From positions 179,553-243,552 of the forward strand of contig NZ_JACOPV010000011.1 in NCBI RefSeq assembly GCF_016881005.1: a stretch of DNA of 64,000 nt. Direction: 5' to 3'. Below the pieces are notes generated by a model, which searched no databases, was not told the origin of the DNA, and worked only from the letters and a program-made list of their open reading frames with translations. This stretch comes from Pseudomonas arcuscaelestis. Lineage in GTDB: Bacteria > Pseudomonadota > Gammaproteobacteria > Pseudomonadales > Pseudomonadaceae. Shown one piece after another: positions 8,124-17,378 of the stretch. Each line of letters begins with the position of its first letter. Position 1 is the first letter of the stretch. A program made the position numbers and the translations under genes.

Positions 8124-9491
8124 TTATTCGAACAGCGCATCCAGCGCCTGTTCCAGCCGGGTTACCGCAATTACCTGCAACCCAGGTGGTGATTCCTTCG
8201 GCGCGTTGCCCTTGGGTACGATGGCGCGCTTGAAGCCATGCTTGGCCGCTTCCTTGAGGCGCTCCTGACCACTGGGCACTGGGCGTACCTCGCCAGACAG
8301 CCCCACTTCACCAAACACCAGCAGGCCGTTGTCCAGCGGACGATTGCGCAAGCTGGACATGATCGCCGCCATCAGCGCCAGGTCGGATGCCGTTTCCAGC
8401 ACCTTGACCCCACCGACCACGTTGAGAAAGACATCCTGATCATGGGTGGGAATACCGCCATGCCGGTGCAGTACCGCCAAGAGCATGGCCAGGCGATTCT
8501 GGTCCAGGCCCAAGGTAACCCGCCGCGGGTTGGACAGGTGGCTGTCGTCAACCAGTGCCTGAACCTCCACCAGCATTGGCCGGGTGCCTTCCCAGGTTGC
8601 CATGACAACGCTTCCGGGTACTTCTTCCTGAGCTCGGGTCAGGAAGATCGCCGAAGGGTTGGAGACCTCCTTCAAACCACGGTCGGTCATGCCGAACACA
8701 CCTAGTTCGTTGACTGCACCGAAACGGTTCTTCACCGCTCGCAGCAATCGCAGGCGCCCATCGGACTCGCCCTCGAAATACAACACCGTATCAACCATGT
8801 GTTCCAGCACCCGCGGCCCTGCCAGCGCGCCTTCCTTGGTGACGTGACCAACGAGGAAGATTGCCGTACCACTCTGCTTGGCGTAACGCACCAACAAGGC
8901 TGCACTCTCACGCACCTGGGATACACCGCCGGGTGCCGACTGCAACTGCTCGGTAAAAATAGTCTGGATCGAGTCGATCACCATAACCTTGGGCTTTTCC
9001 AGTCGGGCAGTGGCGATGATGGTCTCAATGCAGGTCTCGGTCATCACGCGCAACTGATCCTGAGGCAAGCCCAGGCGCCGCGCACGCATCGCGACTTGTT
9101 GTTGTGACTCTTCCCCCGTGACATACAGTGCCGGCATTCGGGTGGCGATGGCACACAGGGTTTGCAGGAGAATAGTGGACTTACCAATGCCTGGATCACC
9201 ACCGATCAGCACCACCGAACCGTCGACCAAACCACCGCCCAACACGCGGTCCAGCTCTGCGCTGGCGGTACTGAAGCGTGGAATTTCTTCAATACTGACT
9301 TCAGCCAGGGTCTTGATCTGGGCTTGCTGCCCGGCCCAGCCGGTACGTCCACTGGGCGCTGCAGCAGCGCCGCTCTCCAGTACGGTCTCGACCAGCGTGT
9401 TCCAGGCACCGCACTCGCCGCACTGCCCTGCCCATTTAGGAAAGGTCGCGCCGCATTCGGTGCAGCCATACATGCGCTTGGCCTTGGCCAT
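8124..9491 (-). CDS. radA: DNA repair protein RadA (Sms)
   Basis: RecA-like branch-migration ATPase of 455 aa that processes recombination intermediates. The N-terminal C4 zinc finger (CTECGATFPKWAGQCGECG), Walker A GGDPGIGKST, the RadA-specific KNRFG motif and a C-terminal Lon-protease-like domain (GLSGEVRPV) are all present. The start is the ATG at 9491 (MAKAKRMYGC), with a GAGGA 9-10 nt upstream; the upstream in-frame extension lacks family similarity. It is convergent with the nucleobase permease and divergent from mscL. Confidence 0.97.
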   Translation of the reverse strand: MAKAKRMYGCTECGATFPKWAGQCGECGAWNTLVETVLESGAAAAPSGRTGWAGQQAQIKTLAEVSIEEIPRFSTASAELDRVLGGGLVDGSVVLIGGDPGIGKSTILLQTLCAIATRMPALYVTGEESQQQVAMRARRLGLPQDQLRVMTETCIETIIATARLEKPKVMVIDSIQTIFTEQLQSAPGGVSQVRESAALLVRYAKQSGTAIFLVGHVTKEGALAGPRVLEHMVDTVLYFEGESDGRLRLLRAVKNRFGAVNELGVFGMTDRGLKEVSNPSAIFLTRAQEEVPGSVVMATWEGTRPMLVEVQALVDDSHLSNPRRVTLGLDQNRLAMLLAVLHRHGGIPTHDQDVFLNVVGGVKVLETASDLALMAAIMSSLRNRPLDNGLLVFGEVGLSGEVRPVPSGQERLKEAAKHGFKRAIVPKGNAPKESPPGLQVIAVTRLEQALDALFE

Positions 9492-9666
9492 GGGGGACAG
9501 TCCTCGAAAAAAGGGTCCATGATAGCCGACCTGCGTGACTTGGACTGCCACAGAAACCGACAAAACTATTCGATATAACTGCAGTCTGTTGCAGCAGCGC
9601 GGCGCATGAAGCGGATAGCTGATTTACACTGCGTTTACCTACCTCATCTGTTACAAGGAATAAACC

Positions 9667-10080
9667 ATGGGCGTGCTCAGTGAATTCAAGGCCTTCGCGG
9701 TCAAAGGGAATGTGGTCGACATGGCCGTCGGTATCATCATCGGCGCAGCCTTCGGCAAAATCGTTTCCTCCTTTGTAGGCGATGTGGTCATGCCACCCAT
9801 TGGTCTGCTGATCGGCGGGGTGGATTTCAGTGACTTGGCCATCACCCTAAAAGCAGCTGAGGGTGACATACCCGCGGTGGTGCTGGCTTATGGCAAGTTC
9901 ATTCAGACCGTGCTTGATTTCGTCATCGTCGCGTTTGCGATTTTCATGGGCGTAAAGGCCATCAACCGTCTCAAGCGCGAAGAAGCTGCGGCGCCAACGC
10001 TGCCTCCAGTACCGACCAAGGAAGAAGAACTGCTGACCGAGATCCGCGACTTGCTCAAGACGCAGAATCGCCAACCGTGA
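9667..10080 (+). CDS. mscL: Large-conductance mechanosensitive channel
   Basis: Homopentameric inner-membrane channel of 137 aa that opens under hypo-osmotic shock. The family N-terminus MGVLSEFKAFAVKGNVVDMAVG and GAAFGKIVSSFV are visible, followed by two transmembrane helices and a charged C-terminal helix (TKEEELLTEIRDLL). An AAGGAA lies 8 nt before the ATG. The gene is followed at once by a strong terminator, so it is monocistronic. Confidence 0.98.
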   Translation: MGVLSEFKAFAVKGNVVDMAVGIIIGAAFGKIVSSFVGDVVMPPIGLLIGGVDFSDLAITLKAAEGDIPAVVLAYGKFIQTVLDFVIVAFAIFMGVKAINRLKREEAAAPTLPPVPTKEEELLTEIRDLLKTQNRQP

Positions 10081-10086
10081 TGCGAT

Positions 10087-10115
10087 AAAAAACGGCGCCC
10101 CAGGCGCCGTTTTTT
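10087..10115 (+). terminator. Terminator between mscL and fpr
   Basis: AAAAAACGGCGCC and GGCGCCGTTTTTT form a perfect stem with a short loop between convergent mscL and fpr. It is probably bidirectional. Confidence 0.92.
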
Positions 10116-10128
10116 ATTGATGCTCGAT

Positions 10129-10905
10129 TTACCAATAGTTTTCCACCGCCACCTGGCCGGGGCGGCGACTCAAACTCAGTTGAAGACCCCGCTGCTTGAG
10201 CGCTTGGCGGGTGTCATCGATCATCTGCGGGTTACCGCAGAGCATGACTCGCGAATGCTCTGGCGTTAGTGCCAGTCCCGCCGCACGCTCAAGCTCGCCA
10301 TTCTCGATCAGCGTAGTAATGCGATCGTTCAACGCACCTGGATGCGGCTCTCGGGTAACTACCGGAATAAATTGCAGCTTACCGGCGTATTCGGCCAGAT
10401 AATCGCGCTGCTCAAGACCGGCGATCAAATCCTGATACGCCAGCTCCCTCGCCTCGCGCACCGAATACACCAACTTGATCGAATCGAAACGCTCCCAGGC
10501 TTCGAAGTCCTGGAGAATCGAGACGAACGGTGCGATGCCGGTCCCCGTAGCCAGTAACCAAAGATCACGACCATCGACGAAACGGTCCAGGGTGAGAAAA
10601 CCGAAGGCCTGGCGATCGATAAGCAAACTGTCACCCTCCTTCAGACGACTCAGTTCGCTGGTGAACTCGCCACCTGGCACAACAATAGAGAAAAAATCCA
10701 GGTGCTCGTCATGCGGCGCCGAAACCATCGAATAAGCACGCCAAACCACACTGCCGTCGGCCTTGGTGACGCCCAGCCGGGCAAACTGGCCAGAACGAAA
10801 GCGAAAGCCCGGATCGCGGCTGGCCCGCAGGCTGAACAGACTGGGGGTCAGCGGCTGAACGTCGAGCAACGTCTGTCGGGTGAACTTTTCAGCGCTGGCA
10901 GTCAT
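10129..10905 (-). CDS. fpr: Ferredoxin/flavodoxin-NADP+ reductase
   Basis: FAD enzyme of 258 aa exchanging electrons between NADPH and ferredoxin or flavodoxin. The FAD motif RAYSMVSAP, the NADP-binding segment LLATGTGIAPFVSIL and the C-terminal region VMLCGNPQMIDDTRQ are intact. The protein ends in Tyr-Trp, as E. coli Fpr does, rather than in the AFVEK-type tail of Pseudomonas FprA. This suggests the FprB type. No LysR gene (FinR, the usual fprA neighbour) is adjacent, which agrees. A TTGGAG precedes the ATG. Family assignment is firm; FprB is inference. Confidence 0.93.
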   Translation of the reverse strand: MTASAEKFTRQTLLDVQPLTPSLFSLRASRDPGFRFRSGQFARLGVTKADGSVVWRAYSMVSAPHDEHLDFFSIVVPGGEFTSELSRLKEGDSLLIDRQAFGFLTLDRFVDGRDLWLLATGTGIAPFVSILQDFEAWERFDSIKLVYSVREARELAYQDLIAGLEQRDYLAEYAGKLQFIPVVTREPHPGALNDRITTLIENGELERAAGLALTPEHSRVMLCGNPQMIDDTRQALKQRGLQLSLSRRPGQVAVENYW

Positions 10906-11144
10906 GACTTACTCCAAAAAACAGATGCGCCCAGTGTCGCGCAAACTCGGCAGGATAAACACCGTCGGATTGTAGTGGCATCGTTGCAGCAAACTCTTTG
11001 AACGGCCACAACACCTCGGGGTCGGAAAATTACCTCACCCGAAAAATTCAACGGCAGAGGTCAAACACTCAGCGCGAAAGCCAGACATTTCCTACGCTCC
11101 TTCCAGATAACGGAATCAAGTTTAAAATTAGGGAGATTATCGTC

Positions 11145-11852
11145 ATGAATCATTGGAGGGAGCAGCAGCTAAAAATTCTGCTAAATGAAACAGATGAACT
11201 GAAAAAGTTCGAGCTTGCCTCAGCCTTGGCGAAATCACTGGATATGGAATATTTTTCCTATACCGCATGCCTGCATACCAAAGCCCTGCACCCACCCGTC
11301 GAGACATTCAACAATTACCCCAAAGCCTGGAATGACCGATATTGGCAGTGCGACTACGCTGGCATTGATCCAGTTTCCGCCCAGTGCCAAGCTTCCGCGC
11401 TGCTAATTCTGTGGAACGAAGATGTTTTTCGATCAACTCCAGAGTTCCGCGAAGCCTGCTGCTGTCATGGACTGCGCTTCGGTTGGAGCCAATCCCGCCA
11501 CGACGCCCGCAAAAACCACAGCATTCTGAGCGTTGCCCGCAGCCATACGCCGGTCAGCATGGAAGAGTTTCATAACAACGCCGGACATACCCTCTGGATG
11601 TGTAATTTGATGCACGAACTGATGCTGGCTCAAAAGCTGAAAATGAATCCGCCTGCTTACCAGCTCTCAGACCGCGAACTGGAAGTATTGAAATGGTCGG
11701 CTGCTGGCAAGACGGCGGGAGACATCGCCTGCATCCTGACCCTTTCCCAGAGCACCGTACACTTTCACATCCGCAACTTCATCGCCAAGATGAACTGTAC
11801 CAACAAAGCGGGCGCGATTGCGACGGCTGCCATGGACGGTCTATTGGACTGA
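11145..11852 (+). CDS. ppoR: LuxR-family quorum-sensing regulator without LuxI (PpoR-like solo)
   Basis: Protein of 235 aa with an autoinducer-binding domain and a C-terminal LuxR HTH (LSDRELEVLKW, SQSTVHFHIRN). Residues used by TraR/LasR to bind acyl-homoserine lactones are retained: W and Y in AWNDRYW, D-P in GIDPV, W in ILWNED and the glycine in HGLRFG. No luxI gene is present in the window, so it is a LuxR solo. Its place between fpr and rlmG is where I recall the P. putida solo PpoR, hence the symbol. The ATG at 11145 has GGGAG 8-10 nt upstream; the open frame extending upstream to 10998 is not used. Confidence 0.85.
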   Translation: MNHWREQQLKILLNETDELKKFELASALAKSLDMEYFSYTACLHTKALHPPVETFNNYPKAWNDRYWQCDYAGIDPVSAQCQASALLILWNEDVFRSTPEFREACCCHGLRFGWSQSRHDARKNHSILSVARSHTPVSMEEFHNNAGHTLWMCNLMHELMLAQKLKMNPPAYQLSDRELEVLKWSAAGKTAGDIACILTLSQSTVHFHIRNFIAKMNCTNKAGAIATAAMDGLLD

Positions 11853-11939
11853 CCCCTTGCGCGACAAAGCGCTGTAGAATCACGGCCCTGTAACGCTCCG
11901 CCGAACTGGCGGGGTGATCATGCCTCAGAGCCTTACGCC

Positions 11940-13064
11940 ATGCCCTTGTTGACCAGCCCCTTTGCCGAACTCGACCTGCTTCGTCAGCCCGAGCAAGCCA
12001 ATGACCCTTTGCAAGCCTTCGATGCTGCCGACGAGTACCTGCTGGAATATCTCGCCGAACAGCCACTCGCTGCAAATGCGCGAGTATTGGTGCTCAACGA
12101 TAGTTTTGGCGCCTTGGCCATCAGTCTGCGCCGCCACTTGCAGGTTACCAGCAGTGGTGACTCGTACCTGGCCAGACTGGCGCTGGAGAAAAACCTGGTA
12201 CGCAACGGCCAGCCCTTCGACGCCGTGCCGTTCACGCCCGCCAATAGCCACTGGCAAGGTCCGTTCGAGCGAGTGCTGGTGCGCGTACCCAAGACCCTGG
12301 CATTGCTCGAAGAACAACTGATTCGCTTGCAAGCGCAACTGGCGCCAGGAGCTCAAGTGATTGCCGGAGCGATGATCAAGCACCTACCTCGTGCTGCCGG
12401 TGACCTGCTGGAAAAATATATCGGTCCGGTACAGGCTTCGCTGGCACGCAAGAAAGCCCGCCTGTTGATCGCTACCGCCCAGGCAAAGGGCCCTTTTGCC
12501 TCTCCCTACCCGTCGAGCTATCAACTCGATACACCACACCTGCAACTGCTCAACCACGCCAATGTGTTCTGCCGCGAAGGCCTGGACATCGGCACCCGGG
12601 CGTTTCTGCCACATCTGCCTAATGATCTCGGCTCTGCCCGGGTTGCCGACCTGGGATGCGGCAATGGTGTGTTAGCCATCGCCAGTGCGCTCAACAATCG
12701 GCAAGCACATTACACCCTGGTCGATGAGTCCTATATGGCCACTCAATCAGCATTGGAAAACTGGCAAGCGGCACTGGGAGATCGTGAGGTCGTTGTGCGC
12801 GCTGACGATGGCCTGGCCAGTCAGCCAGCCCAATCCCTGGACGTGGTGCTGTGCAACCCTCCTTTCCATCAACAACAGGTGGTCGGCGACTTCCTTGCCT
12901 GGCGCATGTTCCAGCAAGCGCGTGAAGCATTGGTGGTCGGAGGTGCGCTGTACATCGTCGGCAACCGCCACCTGGGCTATCACAGTAAACTGGCGCGGTT
13001 GTTCCGTGGTGTCGAACAGGTCGCGGCGACCCCCAAGTTCGTGGTGCTCAAAGCGCGCAAGTAA
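11940..13064 (+). CDS. rlmG: 23S rRNA (guanine-N2)-methyltransferase RlmG
   Basis: SAM-dependent methyltransferase of 374 aa that modifies 23S rRNA G1835 in E. coli. An N-terminal RsmC-like recognition domain is followed by a catalytic domain with the SAM motif VADLGCGNGVLA and the N6/N2 methylase motif NPPFH. The C-terminal GNRHLGYHSKLARLF stretch is typical of RlmG rather than RsmC. It begins 87 bp after ppoR on the same strand and could be partly co-transcribed. Confidence 0.92.
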   Translation: MPLLTSPFAELDLLRQPEQANDPLQAFDAADEYLLEYLAEQPLAANARVLVLNDSFGALAISLRRHLQVTSSGDSYLARLALEKNLVRNGQPFDAVPFTPANSHWQGPFERVLVRVPKTLALLEEQLIRLQAQLAPGAQVIAGAMIKHLPRAAGDLLEKYIGPVQASLARKKARLLIATAQAKGPFASPYPSSYQLDTPHLQLLNHANVFCREGLDIGTRAFLPHLPNDLGSARVADLGCGNGVLAIASALNNRQAHYTLVDESYMATQSALENWQAALGDREVVVRADDGLASQPAQSLDVVLCNPPFHQQQVVGDFLAWRMFQQAREALVVGGALYIVGNRHLGYHSKLARLFRGVEQVAATPKFVVLKARK

Positions 13065-13090
13065 GTTCGTGCAATCAATTTTTCCAGGGC

Positions 13091-13125
13091 AAAAAAAACC
13101 CTTCGCAACCTGAGCTGCGAAGGGT
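13091..13125 (-). terminator. Terminator of the cio operon
   Basis: ACCCTTCGCA and TGCGAAGGGT form a perfect 10-bp stem. Eight A residues at 13091-13098 give a T tract on the minus strand, 36 bp after the DUF2474 stop. Confidence 0.88.
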
Positions 13126-13160
13126 GCTAAAGCCGCCGCAAGGCGGGATGGGAAATACGA

Positions 13161-13316
13161 TCAGTGCGTGCTCAGGCCCGCGGCAGCCATGAACATACGC
13201 ATCAGCCAGGCCACAATACCCAGGGCGGTCACGCTGCCTGCCCAGATCACGACCAGCCACCCCAGGCGCTGCCAGAGCGGCTTTTTCTCTTCCTCGAAGG
13301 TTTGTTTGCCAGTCAT
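13161..13316 (-). CDS. DUF2474 small membrane protein, partner of the CIO oxidase
   Basis: A 51-aa protein reading MTGKQTFEEEKKPLWQRLGW and then one hydrophobic helix (LVVIWAGSVTALGIVAWLM). DUF2474 genes are found directly after cydAB/cioAB-type oxidases, in the position held by cydX in E. coli. By analogy the protein may help assemble or stabilise the two-subunit oxidase in the membrane; this is inference. The start lies 11 bp after the cioB stop, with a GGAGG at 13323-13327 (minus strand), so it is translated from the same mRNA and ends the operon. Confidence 0.85.
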   Translation of the reverse strand: MTGKQTFEEEKKPLWQRLGWLVVIWAGSVTALGIVAWLMRMFMAAAGLSTH

Positions 13317-13327
13317 TTCAAGCCCTC

Positions 13328-14335
13328 CTAGTGGTAGCCATCTTCATGGGTCACCTTGCCGCGGAACACGTAATAGCTCCAGAAGGTGTAACCGAGGATG
13401 AATGGAATGATGAACAACGCCCCCACCAGCATGAAGCCCTGACTCTGTGGCGGTGCGGCGGCTTCCCAGATCGAGATTGATGGCGGGATGATGTTCGGCC
13501 ACAAGCTGATGCCCAGACCGCTGTAGCCCAGGAAGATCAGCGCCAGGGTCAGCAGGAACGGTGTGTAATGGGCATTGCGGGCCACAGCCCGCAGCAAACC
13601 GTACAAGGTCACCAGCACCAGGATCGGCACCGGGAGGAACCAGAACAGGTTAGGCAACGTGAACCAGCGCGTAGCGATCTCCGGATGCGCAAGCGGCGTC
13701 CAGATACTGACGATACCGGTCACAGCCAACAGCACCAGGGCCAATGGTCGGGCCAGATCGTGCATCTGCAACTGCAACTTGCCTTCGGTTTTCATGATCA
13801 GCCAAGTGCAGCCAAGCAAGGCATAGGCAACGATCAAACCCAGCCCACAAAACAGGCTGAATGGGGTCAACCAGTCGAGGGAGCCACCGGCGTAGCTGCG
13901 GTCGACCACTTTGAAGCCCTCGATAAAGGCGCCAAGGGCCACACCCTGAAAGAATGTGGCGGTCAGCGAACCACCGATGAAGGCCTTGTCCCAGAGGTGA
14001 CGTTTCTCGGCCGTTGCCTTGAAGCGAAACTCGAACGCCACACCGCGAAAGATCAAGCCGACCAGCATCAGCATCAACGGCAGATAAAGTGCCGAGAGCA
14101 CTACCGCGTAGGCCAGCGGAAAGGCGCCAAACAGCGCGGCACCGCCCAGTACCAACCAGGTTTCGTTGCCGTCCCAGACCGGTGCGACGGTGTTCATCAT
14201 CACATCACGGTCCTGCTCGCCCTTGACGAAGGGAAAGAGAATGCCGATTCCCAGGTCAAAGCCATCCATGACCACGTACATCATGATGCCGAAGATGATG
14301 ATCACGGCCCAGATAAGCGGAAGATCAATACCCAT
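13328..14335 (-). CDS. cioB: Cyanide-insensitive (bd-type) quinol oxidase subunit II
   Basis: CydB-type integral membrane subunit of 335 aa. The family start MGIDLPLIWAVIIIFGIMMYVVMDGFDLG and the segment NETWLVLGGAALFGAFPLAYA are clear. With CioA it oxidises ubiquinol and reduces O2 to water without pumping protons, at the inner membrane. It starts 3 bp after the cioA stop, so the two are translationally linked. The length matches Pseudomonas CioB. Confidence 0.95.
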   Translation of the reverse strand: MGIDLPLIWAVIIIFGIMMYVVMDGFDLGIGILFPFVKGEQDRDVMMNTVAPVWDGNETWLVLGGAALFGAFPLAYAVVLSALYLPLMLMLVGLIFRGVAFEFRFKATAEKRHLWDKAFIGGSLTATFFQGVALGAFIEGFKVVDRSYAGGSLDWLTPFSLFCGLGLIVAYALLGCTWLIMKTEGKLQLQMHDLARPLALVLLAVTGIVSIWTPLAHPEIATRWFTLPNLFWFLPVPILVLVTLYGLLRAVARNAHYTPFLLTLALIFLGYSGLGISLWPNIIPPSISIWEAAAPPQSQGFMLVGALFIIPFILGYTFWSYYVFRGKVTHEDGYH

Positions 14336-14338
14336 GAC

Positions 14339-15763
14339 TCAGTTCCCCTTGCTCAGGCTGGCGTGTTCGTCATCAGCAGCAGACAGCGGCCGTGCTGGCG
14401 TACGTTTCTGGCCAGGACCACCCGGCGTGGTTTCATCACCTTCGCCGATTTTCGGTCCCTTGCGCACCAGACGCATCATGTAGCCCAAGCCCGCACCAAA
14501 CAGGGCGAAATAGACCACCACGAACATCACCAGGGTTATCCCTAACTGGGCATAACTGTGATTCGAGACCCCATCGGCAGTACGCATCAGGCCATAGACC
14601 ACCCAAGGCTGACGACCGATCTCAGTGGTGAACCAGCCGGCGAGAATCGCGATCAGACCGGAAGGCCCCATCCACAGGGTCAGATAAAGGAATGGCCGCG
14701 AGCTGTAGAGCTTGTCGCCCTTGCGCAGCCAAAGGCTCCACACGCCTACAAGGATCATCAGCATCCCCAGGCCAACCATCACCCGGAACGACCAGAACAC
14801 CACGGTGGAGTTAGGCCGGTCTTCCTTTGGAAACTCCTTCATCGCAGGCACTTGCTTGTCCAGGCTGTGAGTCAGGATCAAGCTGCCCAACGCCGGAATT
14901 TCCAACTTGAAGCGAGTGGTCTCGGCTTCCATGTCCGGGATCCCGAACAGAATCAGCGGGGTCGGCTCGTCGCCGACGTTTTCCCAATGACCTTCAATTG
15001 CCGCGATTTTTACAGGTTGGTGCTTGAGGGTGTTCAGTCCATGGAAGTCACCGATCACCGCTTGAATCGGCGTAACGATCAGGGCCATCCACATTGCCAT
15101 CGACAGCATCTTGCGGATCGCCGGATTGTCACGCCCACGTAGCAGATGCCAGGCAGCCGAAGCGCCGACAAAAAATGCGGTGGCGACAAATGCCGCAGTA
15201 GCCATGTGTGCCAGGCGATAAGGGAACGACGGGTTGAAGATCACCGCGAACCAATCCACCGGGATCACTACGCCATTGACGATTTCGTAACCTTGGGGGG
15301 TTTGCATCCAACTGTTGGACGCAAGAATCCAGAAGGTGGAAATGATAGTTCCGAGGGCCACCATGACCGTGGCGAAGAAGTGCAGGCCTCGACCAACACG
15401 GTTCCAGCCAAAGAGCATGACGCCGAGGAATCCGGCCTCGAGGAAGAAAGCGGTAAGCACTTCATAGGTCAATAGAGGTCCGGTAATGGACCCGGCAAAA
15501 TCGGAGAATTTGCTCCAGTTGGTCCCAAACTGGTAGGCCATGACCAGACCGGAAACCACACCCATGCCGAAGTTGACGGCAAAGATTTTCGACCAGAAGT
15601 GGTAAAGATCACGGTAGACGCTGTTGTTGGTCTTGAGCCACAACCCTTCAAGCACCGCAAGGTAGCTCGCCAAACCAATGGTGATGGCCGGGAACAGGAT
15701 GTGAAACGACACGGTAAATGCGAACTGGATTCGGGCGAGATCTAGAGCCTCTAATCCGAACAT
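14339..15763 (-). CDS. cioA: Cyanide-insensitive (bd-type) quinol oxidase subunit I
   Basis: CydA-family subunit of 474 aa carrying the haems. The haem-ligand histidine sits in FTVSFHILFPA near residue 20, a second histidine in LAHMATAAF, and GRQPWVVYG is the conserved region after the Q loop. Q-loop residues for quinol appear in KIAAIEGHWE. The Q loop is short, as in the CIO branch, which resists cyanide. The ATG at 15763 has AGAGGAAG upstream and fits the family N-terminus MFGLEALDLARIQF; the open frame upstream is not coding. A perfect ANR box lies 151 bp upstream. Confidence 0.95.
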   Translation of the reverse strand: MFGLEALDLARIQFAFTVSFHILFPAITIGLASYLAVLEGLWLKTNNSVYRDLYHFWSKIFAVNFGMGVVSGLVMAYQFGTNWSKFSDFAGSITGPLLTYEVLTAFFLEAGFLGVMLFGWNRVGRGLHFFATVMVALGTIISTFWILASNSWMQTPQGYEIVNGVVIPVDWFAVIFNPSFPYRLAHMATAAFVATAFFVGASAAWHLLRGRDNPAIRKMLSMAMWMALIVTPIQAVIGDFHGLNTLKHQPVKIAAIEGHWENVGDEPTPLILFGIPDMEAETTRFKLEIPALGSLILTHSLDKQVPAMKEFPKEDRPNSTVVFWSFRVMVGLGMLMILVGVWSLWLRKGDKLYSSRPFLYLTLWMGPSGLIAILAGWFTTEIGRQPWVVYGLMRTADGVSNHSYAQLGITLVMFVVVYFALFGAGLGYMMRLVRKGPKIGEGDETTPGGPGQKRTPARPLSAADDEHASLSKGN

Positions 15764-15913
15764 AGTGCTTCCTCTGTCAGGTAAACCGGCGTCAGGCGAA
15801 GGCCTTGGCGCCAACTGCCCCCACGGTAGTTGAGTGCGGCTAGTTGGAATTGTTCTAAAAACTTCACTTCGCAGGGAATTCGGCCGTCGGGCCCACCGTT
15901 GCAAATGAAACTA

Positions 15914-15927
15914 TTGATCCAAATCAA
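15914..15927. promoter_or_regulatory. ANR/FNR box upstream of cioAB
   Basis: TTGATCCAAATCAA matches the consensus TTGAT-N4-ATCAA at every defined position. It lies in the 355-bp region between cioA and the divergent MFS gene, nearer cioA. ANR is the oxygen-sensing FNR homologue of Pseudomonas and is known to repress cioAB in P. aeruginosa, so low-oxygen control of this operon is expected. The rest of this gap shows nothing else I can name. Confidence 0.85.
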
Positions 15928-16118
15928 CGATTGCCAGAAAGGATAGTCCTGAAAGCCCTGCACAGTTCTGTGGTTGATTGCCGCAGATCAGTTGTCACTG
16001 ATTTTGCGCGCCCCAAAACAGTGCGCAAAAAGTCCCTCGCTCGCGTTTCCTGCAACCTACTGTTACAAACTGGTGTTAATCTGCACGCCGATTTCTTTAC
16101 AGAGGCTCTACTTCGCCG

Positions 16119-17357
16119 ATGTCAGACCATCAGCCGCTGTTGTTGCGCCACCATCGTCCCTTCCTCGCCTTCTGGCTGGCCCGGGTGTGTACCGCCAGCG
16201 GTTTCCAGATGCTCACCGTGGCCATTGGCTGGCATCTCTACCAACTGACTGGCAACGTGCTTGATTTGGGCCTAGTGGGCTTGGTGGAGTTCGCGCCGCG
16301 GGTGTTGTTCATGCTGCACACCGGGCATGTCGCCGACCGCTATGACCGGCGCCGTGTCGCCGCTGTGTGCCAAACTGCTCAGGCCTTGATCGCCCTGGCG
16401 CTGGTGGTGGGTAGCAGCACAAACAATGTCAGCCGCGAATTGATCTTCGTCCTTGCCTTCCTGCTTGGCAGTGCTCGCTCCTTCGAGGTGCCAGCCACCC
16501 AGGCGCTGCTGCCTAACGTGGTTCCCAGCCAGTTGTTTCCCCGGGCAGTGGCCGCTTCCGCGTCAGCGATGCAGGCTGCAACCATCGTCGCACCCGCTGT
16601 AGGCGGTTTTCTCTACGCATTTGGCAGTATCTGGGTCTATGGGCCAACGGTATTGTTGTACCTGATCGCCTGCCTGTTGACCCTGAGCTTGAACGTTCCC
16701 CGGCAACGCCCGCTGCAGGGCCGCGCCAACCTGGAGTCGCTGCTGGCCGGAATTCGCTTTATTCGCAGTCGCCCAGACATTCTCGGGGCCATCTCCCTGG
16801 ACCTATTCGCTGTGCTGCTGGGCGGCGCGACGGCCTTGCTACCGGTATTTGCCAAGGACATCCTGCTCACCGGCCCTTGGGGGTTGGGGTTGCTACGTTC
16901 GGCGCCGGCGGTTGGCGCCCTGCTCATGTCGCTGTGGCTGTCGCGCTTTCCGGTAGAGCGCAAGGTGGGTCGGGTGATGTTCACCGCCGTCGGCATTTTC
17001 GGTGTGACGACAATAGCCTTCGGCCTGTCGACCTCGTTCTGGTTCTCTTTGGCCGTACTGGCGGTACTGGGAGCCGCGGATATGATCAGCATGGTTATCC
17101 GCGGGGCCTTTGTGCAGTTGGAAACGCCCGACGAAATGCGTGGCCGAGTAAGTGCGGTGAACGGACTGTTCATCGGCGCTTCCAATCAGCTTGGCGAGTT
17201 CGAGTCGGGGCTGACAGCGCATTGGTTCGGCACCGTACCGGCGGTGGTCCTGGGCGGGGTGGGCACCCTGGTGGTCACCGGGGTGTGGATAAAACTGTTC
17301 CCGAGCCTGGCGGGACGGGATCATCTGCACAGCCTGGCAGCTGGAACAAATCGCTAA
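16119..17357 (+). CDS. MFS transporter (EntS-like efflux family)
   Basis: Twelve-helix major facilitator protein of 412 aa. The loop 2-3 motif GHVADRYDRRRV and the second-half signature of the DHA3/EntS-like branch (LLRSAPAVGALLMSLWLSR, AADMISMVIRGAFVQLETPDEMRGRV) are visible. Relatives export siderophores such as enterobactin or drugs; no siderophore genes are nearby, so the substrate is unknown. It is divergent from cioA and convergent with the acetyltransferase. Confidence 0.88.
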   Translation: MSDHQPLLLRHHRPFLAFWLARVCTASGFQMLTVAIGWHLYQLTGNVLDLGLVGLVEFAPRVLFMLHTGHVADRYDRRRVAAVCQTAQALIALALVVGSSTNNVSRELIFVLAFLLGSARSFEVPATQALLPNVVPSQLFPRAVAASASAMQAATIVAPAVGGFLYAFGSIWVYGPTVLLYLIACLLTLSLNVPRQRPLQGRANLESLLAGIRFIRSRPDILGAISLDLFAVLLGGATALLPVFAKDILLTGPWGLGLLRSAPAVGALLMSLWLSRFPVERKVGRVMFTAVGIFGVTTIAFGLSTSFWFSLAVLAVLGAADMISMVIRGAFVQLETPDEMRGRVSAVNGLFIGASNQLGEFESGLTAHWFGTVPAVVLGGVGTLVVTGVWIKLFPSLAGRDHLHSLAAGTNR

Positions 17358-17378
17358 GCCTGAACAGCGCACTGCCGC

